Positions 1 to 10,233 of a DNA stretch of 64,000 nucleotides are shown here, one piece after another. Position numbers and translations under genes: made by a program. The stretch is from Burkholderiales bacterium. GTDB taxonomy: Bacteria > Pseudomonadota > Gammaproteobacteria > Burkholderiales > Eutrophovitaceae. Numbering within the stretch: the stretch's first letter is position 1; every line of letters begins with the position of its first letter. The stretch is from the NCBI GenBank assembly GCA_028379895.1, contig JAOEKQ010000005.1, positions 1-64,000 of the forward strand. Direction: 5' to 3'. The notes below the pieces were generated by a model. It had not been told where the DNA came from. It searched no databases and saw nothing but the letters and a program-made list of their open reading frames with translations.

Positions 1-611
1 TGTAGAGGAGAAAAATTTGACCAATTATGAGCGCTAACTTCCATAGATCGACCAACGGCTTTATCCCCCAGGGGAATAAGCCGATTTAATAGTCGCTGCC
101 CACCGTTCTGCCCAAGTGGAATCGCTTTGATAGCTACAAGAATCTGGTTTTCAATAAAAGACCACACATGACTTGTCAGCATTTCTTCAATAGACAGATC
201 GCTTTTAAAACTGAAAAAAGCAAAACCAGTCAGGAAAACAAGATCATCGAGTCGCAGTAAAAATTTCGTCGATTCATCGGATGCAAACGGCATCTCTTGA
301 ATAATCGCCTTAAGAGCGTATCCCATCTGAAGCGTTTCTTTTTTAATCTCAGATGTCTCTCTAGAGGTTAAATAATCCTGATTTAGCGCATCAACAGTCG
401 TATGGTCAGCAATACTCCAAGCTTCATACATCTCACGCAAAATTGGGAGCTCATACTGCGCATAGGGACCATGCAAGATCGAGGCTATCCAGTGATAGAC
501 GGTGTCCTCATCATTAATGCGTTGCGTATCAACTAACCATTCCATGCCTTGCGAATAACTGAATGCACCCGTCGGCAATGATTGGCTCGAAAGCCTCAGA
601 ACATTCATCAT
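1..611 (-). CDS. ureF: Urease accessory protein UreF (C-terminus cut by window edge)
   Basis: UreF helps UreD and UreG load nickel into apo-urease. The minus-strand frame stays open from here to the left edge and starts with the family hallmark LPTGAFSYSQGMEW, about 20 residues in. I chose the ATG at 611 because AGGA lies about 8 bases upstream; another in-frame ATG at 629 would add six residues and has no ribosome site. The gene follows ureE with a short gap in the ureDABCEF order. About 200 residues are visible, so only a short C-terminus is missing. ureG is expected further left, outside the window. Confidence 0.93.
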   Translation of the reverse strand, partial: MMNVLRLSSQSLPTGAFSYSQGMEWLVDTQRINDEDTVYHWIASILHGPYAQYELPILREMYEAWSIADHTTVDALNQDYLTSRETSEIKKETLQMGYALKAIIQEMPFASDESTKFLLRLDDLVFLTGFAFFSFKSDLSIEEMLTSHVWSFIENQILVAIKAIPLGQNGGQRLLNRLIPLGDKAVGRSMEVSAHNWSNFSPL

Positions 612-636
612 GTTATTTTTCCTGACCATGAGCAAA

Positions 637-1131
637 TCAATCAGGCGATTTGGAGAACTCATGGATTATAGGCCCACGACCTTTTCCATGTTCAGTTTCA
701 TGACTATGTCCACCACCATAAGCGCCTCTCTCCGGTTGAAAAGGGGCAGCAACTGCTTGAGTTAACGCACCTAAACCCTCGACCATACTTTTTAACACTT
801 CGTCATATGCTATGCGTAAACAATCATCAAAAATCTCTAATGGAACGTGTCTATTTCCAAGGTGGTATGACAGCTGCGCAAGAGATCGTGCGGATCCTCG
901 CATGATAAGCAGCAAAGGCTCATCTTGAGCGACGACCCGAATTACCCTACCGTCTTCGCTCGCTAAACGATCACCATCAGCTAGTATCGTACCTCGTTCC
1001 AAAAATATCCCCACCTCTTCACCGTCGGGACTGAGTGTCTTAAACCGGCACTTTTTTCGTAAATCGAACGGAAGCGAGATTTCATCATCAACCCGTGAAA
1101 ATTTATCCGCTAACTTTGTAATCAACAACAT
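637..1131 (-). CDS. ureE: Urease accessory metallochaperone UreE
   Basis: UreE binds nickel and delivers it to the urease activation complex. The 164-residue protein has the usual UreE peptide-binding N-domain and metal-binding C-domain. The family motif GNRHVPLEI is near residue 92, and a histidine-rich tail (GGGHSHETEHGKGRG) lies near the C-terminus. It begins 3 bp after ureC stops and is followed by ureF, so it is part of the same operon. Confidence 0.95.
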   Translation of the reverse strand: MLLITKLADKFSRVDDEISLPFDLRKKCRFKTLSPDGEEVGIFLERGTILADGDRLASEDGRVIRVVAQDEPLLLIMRGSARSLAQLSYHLGNRHVPLEIFDDCLRIAYDEVLKSMVEGLGALTQAVAAPFQPERGAYGGGHSHETEHGKGRGPIIHEFSKSPD

Positions 1132-1134
1132 AAT

Positions 1135-2841
1135 TTAAAATAAGAAGTACCGCTGAGCCATAGGCAAAACAGAGGCTGGCTCACACGTTAATAGCTCCCC
1201 ATCAGCGTACACATGATAATTTTGAGGATCTACCTCTATTTTTGGCTGTAGTGAATTTAGAATCATTGATGACTTGGAAATAGTTCTCGTATCACGCACT
1301 GCTACAAGATTTTTTTGCAAGCTTAAATTAGCTCGCACATTTGAATCGATGGCAGACTGAGAAGTAAATGTTACCGATGAATGGGACAACGCTCCACCAT
1401 AGGCACCAAACATATACCGGTAATGAACTGGTTGAGGAGTCGGAATAGACGCGTTTGGATCCCCCATAAGCGACATCGCAATCACACCACCTTTGACAAT
1501 CATAGACGGTTTAACGCCAAAAAAAGCGGGCTTCCAAATCACAATATCGGCGAGCTTTCCTACTTCTAAAGAACCGACCTCATGCGCCACGCCATGCGTA
1601 ATAGCGGGATTGATTGTGTATTTGGCGATATATCTTTTAACACGATTATTATCTGAGTGATCAGAGTCCTCTGGTAGCGGGCCTCGCTGAACTTTCATTT
1701 TATGAGCAGTCTGCCAAGTCCGGCAAACCACTTCGCCCACACGACCCATAGCTTGCGAATCACTGGCGATCATGCTGAAAGCGCCTAGATCATGCAATAT
1801 ATCTTCAGCCGCAATTGTTTCTCGACGGATTCTGGATTCTGCAAAAGCCACATCCTCCGCTATCGAGGAGTCTAGATGGTGACACACCATCAACATGTCC
1901 AAATGCTCATCTATTGTGTTGACCGTGTAAGGTCGAGTGGGATTCGTAGAGGACGGTAATACGTTTGAGTAACCGCATGCTTTAATGATATCGGGTGCAT
2001 GTCCTCCTCCAGCCCCTTCCGTGTGATAAGTGTGAATTACTCGATCTTTAAAAGCTGCGAGAGTATCCTCTACAAACCCGGACTCATTTAAAGTATCTGT
2101 GTGAATGGCGACCTGAACATCTGCCGCATCCGCTACCGTTAAACAATTATCAATAGCGGCCGGCGTAGTACCCCAGTCTTCATGCAGTTTTAATCCCATA
2201 GCACCGGCTGCTATTTGTTCTTCCAGCGGCAGTGGCAAACTCGCATTACCTTTTCCCATGAAACCTAAATTCATGGGAAAAGCGTCAGCCGATTGAAGCA
2301 TTCGAGATATATGCCAAGGACCAGGGGTACAAGTCGTTGCATTCGTGCCGGTTGCGGGACCTGTTCCACCGCCCAGCATAGTAGTAATACCTGAAGAAAG
2401 CGCCTCCTCAATTTGCTGAGGACAGATAAAATGAATATGCGCGTCTACTCCTCCTGCAGTGACAATGGAACCCTCGCCGGCGATTATTTCTGTTGCAGCT
2501 CCAATGACAATATCGACTCCGGGCTGTATGTCTGGATTGCCCGCTTTACCGATACAGTCAATACGACCATTCTTAATCGCAATATCAGCTTTAATGATGC
2601 CACTGTGATCAACAATTAGCGCATTGGTGATGACCGTATCAGGCACCGCATGAGCTGGTCTTTGGCTTTGTCCCATACCATCACGAATCACTTTTCCACC
2701 ACCGAATTTAACTTCCTCACCGGGAATCGTCTTATCTTCTTCGACCTCAATCCATAATTCAGTGTCTGCCAATCGCACACGATCACCCACCGTTGGACCA
2801 AACATTTCAGCATAGGCCCGTCGATCAATCTTGTTGGTCAT
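1135..2841 (-). CDS. ureC: Urease alpha (catalytic) subunit UreC
   Basis: UreC carries the dinickel centre that hydrolyses urea to ammonia and carbamate. At 568 residues it has normal family length. Visible active-site elements are the HIH nickel ligands near residue 135, the carbamylated lysine in GLKLHEDWG near 217, the histidines in AIHTDTLNE and [15 protein letters not shown], and the mobile-flap cysteine and histidine in MVCHHLD near 320. The start overlaps the end of ureB by 4 bp, which implies translational coupling. It looks fully functional. Confidence 0.98.
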   Translation of the reverse strand: MTNKIDRRAYAEMFGPTVGDRVRLADTELWIEVEEDKTIPGEEVKFGGGKVIRDGMGQSQRPAHAVPDTVITNALIVDHSGIIKADIAIKNGRIDCIGKAGNPDIQPGVDIVIGAATEIIAGEGSIVTAGGVDAHIHFICPQQIEEALSSGITTMLGGGTGPATGTNATTCTPGPWHISRMLQSADAFPMNLGFMGKGNASLPLPLEEQIAAGAMGLKLHEDWGTTPAAIDNCLTVADAADVQVAIHTDTLNESGFVEDTLAAFKDRVIHTYHTEGAGGGHAPDIIKACGYSNVLPSSTNPTRPYTVNTIDEHLDMLMVCHHLDSSIAEDVAFAESRIRRETIAAEDILHDLGAFSMIASDSQAMGRVGEVVCRTWQTAHKMKVQRGPLPEDSDHSDNNRVKRYIAKYTINPAITHGVAHEVGSLEVGKLADIVIWKPAFFGVKPSMIVKGGVIAMSLMGDPNASIPTPQPVHYRYMFGAYGGALSHSSVTFTSQSAIDSNVRANLSLQKNLVAVRDTRTISKSSMILNSLQPKIEVDPQNYHVYADGELLTCEPASVLPMAQRYFLF

Positions 2842-3164
2842 GTCACGTCTCCCATTACCATCCCTCGAAATCCGAAAATCTTTCGATCTCCATCAATAGC
2901 TACTAATTCAACCGTACGCTTTTGCCCGGGTTCGAAACGCACAGCAGTGCCCGCAGCAATGTTTAAACGAAATCCTCTAGTCTGTTCACGGTCGAATTCG
3001 AGTGCCTCGTTAGTCTCATAGAAATGATAATGCGAACCCACCTGTACAGGCCGATCTCCTGCATTACAAACAACGACAGTAAGTAAAGCCCTATTTTGGT
3101 TGATTTCGATATATCCAGCTGGTGTAACGATCTCTCCTGGTATCACTCTAAACTCCTTACACAA
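2838..3164 (-). CDS. ureB: Urease beta subunit UreB
   Basis: This is a small structural subunit of urease, 108 residues, of normal length for a separate bacterial UreB. The family signature is seen in [15 protein letters not shown] at the N-terminus and the segment [17 protein letters not shown]. It overlaps ureA upstream by 8 bp and ureC downstream by 4 bp, so the three structural genes are tightly coupled. Confidence 0.97.
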   Translation of the reverse strand: MCKEFRVIPGEIVTPAGYIEINQNRALLTVVVCNAGDRPVQVGSHYHFYETNEALEFDREQTRGFRLNIAAGTAVRFEPGQKRTVELVAIDGDRKIFGFRGMVMGDVT

Positions 3165-3459
3165 TCGGTTGGTGGACGGTCACTAGCTTCGTACCATCTG
3201 GAAACGTCGCCTCGACTTGAATTTCTGGAATCATTTCGGGAATGCCGTCCATTACTTGGTCACGACTCAACAAGGTTGCTCCATATGACATCAAATCCGC
3301 TACCGTCCTCCCCTCTCTTGCACCTTCCATAATTTCGGCCGTGATATAGGCGATCGCCTCAGGGTAGTTGAGGAGCAGTCCTTTTTTAAGACGTCTCTCC
3401 GCCAGCAAACTTGCGGTGAAAATTAATAACTTATCTTTTTCTCTTGGCGTTAAATCCAT
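3157..3459 (-). CDS. ureA: Urease gamma subunit UreA
   Basis: The 100-residue gamma subunit begins [14 protein letters not shown], the typical start of the family, and contains [19 protein letters not shown]. It is full length. It assembles with UreB and UreC into the urease trimer in the cytoplasm. It starts 29 bp behind ureD and overlaps ureB. Confidence 0.97.
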   Translation of the reverse strand: MDLTPREKDKLLIFTASLLAERRLKKGLLLNYPEAIAYITAEIMEGAREGRTVADLMSYGATLLSRDQVMDGIPEMIPEIQVEATFPDGTKLVTVHQPIV

Positions 3460-3488
3460 AACATCCTCTCATCCAATCATTACGAATA

Positions 3489-4325
3489 TTAAGTGTTCCA
3501 AATTCTGGGTCTAACCGCTTCATGCGATGAATAAAACGGACGTAAGCGCTCCCATATTCTTGTGAATACTTGACGTCCATGTTCGATATCTTTCCCCACC
3601 CATCGAGCCAGAAGCAAGTGCTCTAAGCATGTGAGAGCACAATGAGTCTCCTCATCTGTTATTTTTCTCAGCTCATCAATTAGTGATTTGTCTTGTTGCA
3701 ACCCGACAATGTACATCGTTCCAAAACTAGAGAATCCATCCAGGATTCCAGGTCCATCCATAAACTGATCAGGTATAAATAATGAACGCTCCGTAAATTG
3801 AGGTACCCCATCAATTGAGATTTTTGTTTTTTGCGCAAATCGTCCTTCGAGCAATGGAGCGTGTTTGATATGTCGGCCTAACGAGTAGAAATCCCATCCA
3901 ACAAAAATACCTCCCGACTCGATATTAATTTCGGCTTCAATATCAACCAGACATTTATTAAAAATGATATTTTCCTGTGGCAGCCACTCGCACACACTAT
4001 TTGCCTTCAAATTTAACTTTATAAGTTGTCTAGAAGGCCGGTCGAAACTCTCATACCACTTAGTTGCACCTGGAGTTGTAAGTTGAGCACACGCACCCTC
4101 TCCAAGATCGCAGTCAACCCTTAATTCATCGCCACCAGCGATACCTCCTGGCGGATGAATAATAATCACCTGACATATTTGGGGCCCCTCTGGATACAAA
4201 GCTTTTTGAACGACAAGAGGACCTTCATGTCGATTACGAGACATTACGGTTCTATCACCCTTCAGATCAAAACAAAGCTCCAACCCTGCAAACCAGGAAT
4301 TTGACGGACTATCAGCTAATCTCAT
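3489..4325 (-). CDS. ureD: Urease accessory protein UreD
   Basis: UreD (UreH) is the scaffold on which UreF and UreG dock for nickel insertion. The 278-residue protein has the family segments HPPGGIAGGDELRVDCDLG and TPGATKWYESF in its first half. Its ATG overlaps the stop of urtE by 4 bp. This overlap links the urea transporter genes and the urease genes into one transcription unit. Confidence 0.94.
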   Translation of the reverse strand: MRLADSPSNSWFAGLELCFDLKGDRTVMSRNRHEGPLVVQKALYPEGPQICQVIIIHPPGGIAGGDELRVDCDLGEGACAQLTTPGATKWYESFDRPSRQLIKLNLKANSVCEWLPQENIIFNKCLVDIEAEINIESGGIFVGWDFYSLGRHIKHAPLLEGRFAQKTKISIDGVPQFTERSLFIPDQFMDGPGILDGFSSFGTMYIVGLQQDKSLIDELRKITDEETHCALTCLEHLLLARWVGKDIEHGRQVFTRIWERLRPFYSSHEAVRPRIWNT

Positions 4326-5020
4326 ACTGCCAAGTATTGTCGAACATTATCATCATCCATAGATTCGCCCAACCCTGACTTAATAACTTCGCCACGCTGC
4401 AAAACGACGTAATGATCTGCTAAGTCTTTTGCGAAATCGTAGTATTGCTCCACCAGTAAGATGGCCATATCACCGCGCGCCGAAAGAGATCTAATAGCAT
4501 TGCCAATATCTTTGATAATAGATGGTTGAATGCCCTCAGTTGGCTCATCTAGAATCAAGATGCTGGGAGACATTGCAAGGGCACGACCGATCGCTAACTG
4601 CTGCTGTTGCCCGCCAGACAAATCACCGCCTCTTCGATGCAGCATTTCTTTCAACACAGGAAACATCGTAAATATTTCCTGCGGCAAATCAGATATTGTT
4701 CCCCTGGACTTAGTTGCAAGCCCCATTAACAAGTTTTCTTCTACAGTTAGTCGAGCGAATATCTCACGCCCCTGCGGCACGTACCCAACACCAGATCTAG
4801 CACGCGCGTGAGAAGGCTGCCCAGTTACGTCCGTCCCATTGATATAGATCGTTCCGCTCGCAGTCTCTAAAACCCCCATCAAACACTTAAGTAGCGTCGT
4901 TTTTCCAACCCCATTACGACCCAACACGGTGGTCACAGCACCTGCCGACGCGACAAAACTCACATTTCGTAAAGTATGGCTCGAGCCATAAAACTGATTA
5001 ATATTTCTCACCTCTAACAT
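4322..5020 (-). CDS. urtE: Urea ABC transporter ATP-binding protein UrtE
   Basis: This is one of two ATPases of the Urt high-affinity urea importer. The 232-residue protein has Walker A GRNGVGKTT near residue 35, signature LSGGQQQQLAIGRAL near 134 and Walker B ILILDEPTEG. It resembles LivF-type ATPases. The assignment to urea rests on its place between urtD and ureD and on its small size. It is 3 bp behind urtD. Confidence 0.94.
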   Translation of the reverse strand: MLEVRNINQFYGSSHTLRNVSFVASAGAVTTVLGRNGVGKTTLLKCLMGVLETASGTIYINGTDVTGQPSHARARSGVGYVPQGREIFARLTVEENLLMGLATKSRGTISDLPQEIFTMFPVLKEMLHRRGGDLSGGQQQQLAIGRALAMSPSILILDEPTEGIQPSIIKDIGNAIRSLSARGDMAILLVEQYYDFAKDLADHYVVLQRGEVIKSGLGESMDDDNVRQYLAV

Positions 5021-5023
5021 GCT

Positions 5024-5842
5024 CTAACGTCCCAGATAAACTTCAATCACGCGTTCATTCGCGTGGACATCTTCCATACATCCTTCAGCCAAAACCGAAC
5101 CCTCATGCAAAACGGTCACAGTTGATGCGATTTCGGCGACAAACTCCATATCATGCTCCACCACGACTAAAGAGCGATCACCAGCGAGAGACTTAAACAA
5201 CTTTGCAGTTTTTTCAGTTTCGTCGTCGGTCATACCCGCAACAGGCTCGTCTAATAATAAAAGTTGCGGCTCTTGCATCAGCAACATACCGATTTCAAGC
5301 CATTGCTTCTGGCCATGAGATAAAAGTCCTGCTGGCCGATCTGCCTGATCTACCAAATCAATCATTTCCATCGTTTCGGTGATCTTCTTAATCTGTGATT
5401 GCCTCCTCTTTGAGAAAAGATTTTTTAAAACGCTCTTATCGTACTTCATCGCCAACTCTAAATTTTCAAATACACTGTGATTCTCAAACACAGTTGGCTT
5501 TTGAAATTTACGACCTATACCCGCCGAAGCGATTTGTGGCTCATTCATTCGACTTAAGTCAATTGACTGACCAAAGAAAACTGTCCCAGAGTCAGGTTTC
5601 GTCTTACCGGTTATCACATCCATCATGGTAGTTTTTCCGGCACCATTCGGCCCAATAATACATCTGAGCTCTCCCGCATCAACTGTTAAAGAAAGATCAT
5701 TGAGCGCTTTAAATCCATCAAAGCTCACTGAAATATCTTCTAGATATAAGATTGGCCCATGCGAGATATCCACCCCTCCCTTAGCGACGTGACCAATCGC
5801 AGTTTGACTCCTCGGATTTTTAATACCTGATATTTCTTGCAT
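5024..5842 (-). CDS. urtD: Urea ABC transporter ATP-binding protein UrtD
   Basis: This is the second ATPase of the urea importer, LivG-like, 272 residues. Walker A GPNGAGKTT is near residue 65; the signature-like segment LLSHGQKQWLEIGM and Walker B LLLLDEPVAGM follow. The N-terminal extension of about 25 residues before the ABC domain is common in UrtD. It starts 4 bp after urtC ends. Confidence 0.94.
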   Translation of the reverse strand: MQEISGIKNPRSQTAIGHVAKGGVDISHGPILYLEDISVSFDGFKALNDLSLTVDAGELRCIIGPNGAGKTTMMDVITGKTKPDSGTVFFGQSIDLSRMNEPQIASAGIGRKFQKPTVFENHSVFENLELAMKYDKSVLKNLFSKRRQSQIKKITETMEMIDLVDQADRPAGLLSHGQKQWLEIGMLLMQEPQLLLLDEPVAGMTDDETEKTAKLFKSLAGDRSLVVVEHDMEFVAEIASTVTVLHEGSVLAEGCMEDVHANERVIEVYLGR

Positions 5843-5846
5843 GCAC

Positions 5847-6962
5847 TTAGCTTTCTGTTTTCGATTTTATAAATTTACGTTTCAACTTACTTAATAAACC
5901 GACGATACCAAAAGGTAAACATAATGTTACAAAGATGAAAAGCAACCCTAGGAAAAATAACCAATATTCTGGAAAAGCTTGCGTAAAAAAGCTCTTTGCA
6001 CCGTTTACAGCTGCTGCTCCAATTATGGGCCCAACGATGGTGCCTCTGCCCCCGACTGCTACCCAAACTGCAATCTCAATTGAATTTGCCGGTGACATTT
6101 CACTAGGATTAATTATGCCAACTTGAGGAACATACAAAGCCCCAGCTATGCCACAAATAACCGCAGACAACGTCCAGACGAATAGTTTGTAACGAATCGG
6201 GTCATAACCACAAAACATCAACCGTGATTCGGAATCTCTAACCGCGGTCAAGATCCGCCCGACCTTTGACTTAATCAATATGCGAGAGAGAACTAACACG
6301 AACAATAAGAAGAAGGCACTGAGCCCAAATAACACCGCTCTCATACTCGGATCAGTAATAGAGTATCCAAGAATTCGTTTGAAATCTGTGAATCCGTTAT
6401 TGCCTCCAAAACCTGTTTCGTTTCGGAAAAATAACAACATAAAAGCGAATGTAAGCGCCTGGGTAATAATTGAAAAATATACACCTTTTATTCGAGATCG
6501 AAACGCAAAATATCCAAAAATAAAAGCAAGAATACCGGGCACCAAAACAACTAAAACTATCGCCCATAAGAAACTATCTGTGCCTATCCAATGCAACGGA
6601 TATTCTTTCCAGTCAAGAAAAACCATAAAGTCTGGTAAGTTGCTTTGGTACTGACCATCACGGCCGATTTGCCGCATAAGATACATACCAAAGGAATAGC
6701 CCCCTAACGCAAAAAATAAGCCTTGACCTAAGGACAATATACCCGCGTAACCCCAAATCAAATTCATAGCGACTGCAACAATGCAGTAACACATGATCTT
6801 TCCAACTAATGTGACTGTATAAGACGAAATTTGGAAACTACTGCCGTCTGGAGCCATCAGATACAAAGAAGGCACAACGAGAAGGGTAAGCAACGCAAAC
6901 CCTATCAACCCAACCCAACCAAGCTTTGAGAATAACGGTTCAATTTTCGGTTGATACTGCAT
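5847..6962 (-). CDS. urtC: Urea ABC transporter permease UrtC
   Basis: This is an inner-membrane permease of the LivM type, 371 residues, with about nine to ten hydrophobic segments. The branched-chain transporter-type signatures NLIWGYAGILSLGQGLFFALGG and GGRGTIVGPIIGA are visible. It is directly adjacent to urtB with no intergenic bases and forms the membrane channel with UrtB. Confidence 0.94.
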   Translation of the reverse strand: MQYQPKIEPLFSKLGWVGLIGFALLTLLVVPSLYLMAPDGSSFQISSYTVTLVGKIMCYCIVAVAMNLIWGYAGILSLGQGLFFALGGYSFGMYLMRQIGRDGQYQSNLPDFMVFLDWKEYPLHWIGTDSFLWAIVLVVLVPGILAFIFGYFAFRSRIKGVYFSIITQALTFAFMLLFFRNETGFGGNNGFTDFKRILGYSITDPSMRAVLFGLSAFFLLFVLVLSRILIKSKVGRILTAVRDSESRLMFCGYDPIRYKLFVWTLSAVICGIAGALYVPQVGIINPSEMSPANSIEIAVWVAVGGRGTIVGPIIGAAAVNGAKSFFTQAFPEYWLFFLGLLFIFVTLCLPFGIVGLLSKLKRKFIKSKTES

Positions 6963-8588
6963 TTAATCCTCCACAAAACGGCCTTTAAGGGCGAACAACC
7001 CTTGGGGGCGTTTTTGAATAACAGCTATGATAAACACGAGGATAATGATCTTAGTAAGGACCGCCCCTACGCCTGGTTCAATGAGCTTGGAGAACGCCCC
7101 AAGACCGAGGGCTGCGTAGACAGTACCCGCCAACTGACCAACACCACCGAGCACTACCACCATAAATGAATCAATTATGTACGCCTGACCAAGATCTGGG
7201 CCTACATTTCCAATTTGAGAGAGAGCAACACCCGCCAAGCCTGCGATTCCTGACCCTAGTCCGAATGCAAGCATATCGATTTTTGCTGTATTTACGCCAA
7301 CACACGCCGCCATACTTCTATTTTGAGTAACACTACGAATAAATAGACCAAGCCTGGTTTGACTAATCAATAACCAAATTCCGATGAGCACCAATACAGC
7401 AAAAACAATAATGGCTATTCGATTAAATGGCATAACAACATTCCATACTTCGACTCCACCCGACAACCAATTGGGGTTTGATACCTCAACGTTTTGTGCT
7501 CCAAAAATTTGTCGTACTGACTGAATAAGGAAGAGACTAATGCCCCAGGTGGCTAATAATGTTTCAAGTGGCCGGCCATATAACCAACGAATCACAGTAC
7601 GTTCAAGTATCACACCAATAACGGCTGAGCAAAGAAATGCTATTGGAATAGCCGCTAAGACATAGAGATCAAAATAATTCGGTAAATAGCTAACGAATAA
7701 TTGCTGAGTTACGTATGTTGCGTATGCACCAATCATCATCATCTCGCCATGAGCAAGATTGATAACACCTAAAAGTCCATAAGTGATGGCAAGCCCCATT
7801 GCTGCAAGCAATAAAATGCTGCCCAAGGATAATCCACTAAATAGACGACCAAAATAGTCAATAAACGTGAGCTTTCGATCAATCGCCGCAACGGCAGATT
7901 CGATGGCAACGCGGACCTCGGCAGATTCTTCCGTATAGACACCAAACTCATTTCTTTCTAATTTTGCTGCAAGCAGTTCGCGGACACGTCGTTCACTGCT
8001 TGACATTAAGTAATTAACTGCCTCCATACGTTGTTGTTTATCTGCAGCATTTAATAAGATGACCGACTGACTTTCTTTTAAAATTCGTATGATTTCCTGG
8101 TCCGTTTCCTTGGCCAGCGCTTTATTTAAAATACTAAGCAAACTCGGCAGTAGATTGTCTTGTAACGACTTAGCTGAAGTAAGGCGTATCTCTCTATCTT
8201 CCGACAGTAACTGTAATACGCCAATAGCACTATCAAGCTGTGATCTCATCCGATTATTTACAATAACCGTGTCGTACATATCGGGCTGAGGATCAAGCAC
8301 CTCTAATGTGATCGCATCAATCACATCCCATTCCTCGTTTTCTAAAACAATCTGCCCAGCATCTGTAATCATTACTTCACTATTTTGAAGTGCCTCTAAT
8401 AACCTAAGAGCGTCTGGATCTCCTATTGCCGCTATCTTCTCAATGGCTCTTAATCGCTCCATCGCCGTATCGGATGCTAAACCAGAAATATCCGCTCGAT
8501 CGAGTGCCTTACCAATTACTGGAAAAGCGAGCACAAAGCAACTCAAAATAAGTAGTAATACGTTTCGTTTGTTCTTAAACATACTCAC
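6963..8588 (-). CDS. urtB: Urea ABC transporter permease UrtB with N-terminal HEAT-like domain
   Basis: This is a LivH-type permease subunit of 541 residues. It has a signal-like N-terminus, then about 200 residues of helical repeats (for example ASDTAMERLRAIEKIAAIGDP), then the membrane part from about residue 245 with YGLLGVINLAHGEMMMIGAY and GLGSGIAGLAGVALS. The long N-terminal extension is usual in proteobacterial UrtB. It is separated from urtA by a strong hairpin, so it may be expressed below the level of the binding protein. Confidence 0.93.
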   Translation of the reverse strand: MSMFKNKRNVLLLILSCFVLAFPVIGKALDRADISGLASDTAMERLRAIEKIAAIGDPDALRLLEALQNSEVMITDAGQIVLENEEWDVIDAITLEVLDPQPDMYDTVIVNNRMRSQLDSAIGVLQLLSEDREIRLTSAKSLQDNLLPSLLSILNKALAKETDQEIIRILKESQSVILLNAADKQQRMEAVNYLMSSSERRVRELLAAKLERNEFGVYTEESAEVRVAIESAVAAIDRKLTFIDYFGRLFSGLSLGSILLLAAMGLAITYGLLGVINLAHGEMMMIGAYATYVTQQLFVSYLPNYFDLYVLAAIPIAFLCSAVIGVILERTVIRWLYGRPLETLLATWGISLFLIQSVRQIFGAQNVEVSNPNWLSGGVEVWNVVMPFNRIAIIVFAVLVLIGIWLLISQTRLGLFIRSVTQNRSMAACVGVNTAKIDMLAFGLGSGIAGLAGVALSQIGNVGPDLGQAYIIDSFMVVVLGGVGQLAGTVYAALGLGAFSKLIEPGVGAVLTKIIILVFIIAVIQKRPQGLFALKGRFVED

Positions 8589-8600
8589 GTCAAGTTAACA

Positions 8601-8639
8601 ACAAAAGGCCTGCGCTTGAACTAAGAACAGGCCTTTTGT
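8601..8639 (-). terminator. urtA-urtB intergenic hairpin (attenuator or mRNA end)
   Basis: A perfect 12-bp inverted repeat, ACAAAAGGCCTG and CAGGCCTTTTGT, with a 15-base loop. On the minus strand it is followed by T-rich sequence (GTTGTTAAC). Its place after the binding-protein gene and before the permease gene fits partial termination or protection of the urtA mRNA. Its position is seen in the sequence; its function is inferred. Confidence 0.7.
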
Positions 8640-8695
8640 GTGTTTGGTTCCAGCTGGCATTTTAAATAGTTTCATACCAGCTCCTAGAGGAATTA

Positions 8696-9946
8696 TTACA
8701 ATCCCTGCTTACCCTCATTACCAGCAATAAATGGACTCCACGGCTGCGCCCTGATTGGCCCTTTGGTTCTCCAAACAACCTGAAACTGACCGTTTGGCAA
8801 AATCTCACCAATCATAACCGGCTTATGAAGATGATGATTGGTCGCATCCATGGTCAGTGTAAAGCCTGATGGCGACTTAAAGGTTTGACCGCCCATCGCG
8901 TCTCGCACCGCATCCACATCAGCTGTTCCAGCCTGTTCAACCGCCTGGGCCCACATCTTGATTCCTACGTAGGTCGCTTCCATCGGATCATTGGTCACCA
9001 CAGTGTCAAGATTAGGAACACCATTTTTCTTCGCCCAAACTTTATACATCTTAGTGAATGCTTTGTTCTGCTTGCCTTTAACAGACATAAAGTAGTTCCA
9101 AGCAGCCAAGTGGCCCAGCAACGGTTTCGTATCGATACCGCGCAGTTCCTCTTCACCAACAGAGAATGCTACAACTGGGACATCAGTTGCTTTCAAGCCT
9201 GCGTTACCTAACTCTTTATAAAATGGAACATTAGAGTCACCATTAATAGTAGAAACTACAGCCGTTTTACCACCAGCTGAGAATTTTTTAATATTAGCAA
9301 CAATGGTTTGATAATCACTATGACCAAAAGGGGTATAAACCTCTTCGATATCTGATTCTGCAACACCTTTAGAAATCAAAAAAGCTCGCAGAATTTTGTT
9401 GGTCGTCCGTGGGTAAACATAATCGGTTCCCAAAAGGTACCAGCGTTTAGCCGCACCACCTTCTTCACTCATCAGATACTCAACTGCAGGGATAGCTTGT
9501 TGATTAGGCGCTGCCCCCGTATAGAACACATTTTGTGAGAGCTCCTCGCCCTCATATTGAACCGGGTAGAACAGAAGGCTATTTAATTCTTCAAAAACTG
9601 GCAGCACAGACTTTCTCGATACCGAAGTCCAGCATCCAAATACGACGTCAACCTCGTCTTGTGTAATTAGTTGTCGCGCTTTCTCGGCAAATAACGGCCA
9701 ATTTGAAGCTGGATCAACCACAACTGGCTCAAGTTGCTTCCCCAACAGTCCGCCATTGGCATTAATTTCTTCAATAGTCATGAGCGCCGTATTCTTCAGC
9801 GCCGTTTCTGAAATCGCCATTGTTCCCGACAAGGAATGGAGGATACCAACCTTAATGGTGTCAGCAGCTTGAGTAGTCATTGCAAATGCGGAACTGAGTC
9901 CAATTGTTGCGCCAATTACTGTCTTTATAAATTGCTTTCGGTTCAT
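8696..9946 (-). CDS. urtA: Urea ABC transporter substrate-binding protein UrtA
   Basis: This periplasmic urea-binding protein belongs to the branched-chain-type binding-protein family, about 416 residues. I chose the ATG at 9946 over the longer frame (9997) because AAGGA lies about 8 bases before it and it gives a proper signal peptide (MNRKQFIKTVIGA...TTQA, cleaved before ADTIKVG). Family segments VGILHSLSGTMAISE and DPMEATYVGIKMWAQAVEQAG are present. It is the first gene of the urt-ure operon. Confidence 0.95.
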   Translation of the reverse strand: MNRKQFIKTVIGATIGLSSAFAMTTQAADTIKVGILHSLSGTMAISETALKNTALMTIEEINANGGLLGKQLEPVVVDPASNWPLFAEKARQLITQDEVDVVFGCWTSVSRKSVLPVFEELNSLLFYPVQYEGEELSQNVFYTGAAPNQQAIPAVEYLMSEEGGAAKRWYLLGTDYVYPRTTNKILRAFLISKGVAESDIEEVYTPFGHSDYQTIVANIKKFSAGGKTAVVSTINGDSNVPFYKELGNAGLKATDVPVVAFSVGEEELRGIDTKPLLGHLAAWNYFMSVKGKQNKAFTKMYKVWAKKNGVPNLDTVVTNDPMEATYVGIKMWAQAVEQAGTADVDAVRDAMGGQTFKSPSGFTLTMDATNHHLHKPVMIGEILPNGQFQVVWRTKGPIRAQPWSPFIAGNEGKQGL

Positions 9947-10047
9947 GCTTATGATCCTTAAACGGTTATTAAAAAAAGTTGTCTTTAACTCGCTCACTGA
10001 AATTAATGAATACTAATTTCAGATCCTGAGCGACTGACATAGTACAA

Positions 10048-10063
10048 AGCACAAACCGTGCCA
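10048..10063 (-). promoter_or_regulatory. Sigma-54-type promoter for urtA
   Basis: Read on the minus strand the site is TGGCACGGTTTGTGCT. It has the -24 GG and -12 GC exactly ten bases apart and matches TGGCACG-N4-TTGCT in all but one of the conserved bases. It lies about 100 bases upstream of the urtA start. This fits nitrogen-limitation control through RpoN/NtrC, as known for urea uptake in many proteobacteria. I did not find a clear NtrC site upstream. Confidence 0.65.
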
Positions 10064-10233
10064 TCATCTTAAAAGGCATATGAAATAAATTTTTATGAGC
10101 GATCAGCTTGAAAAACTAATCAAAATTAAGTCTTGATGTGCCCATGGCGAGAAGAAATGCACAGATATCGCTCACATTTTGGGCGGACGTAAGAATAAGC
10201 GCCCTTTATTAGTGCGAGATTCTGAAAATATAC

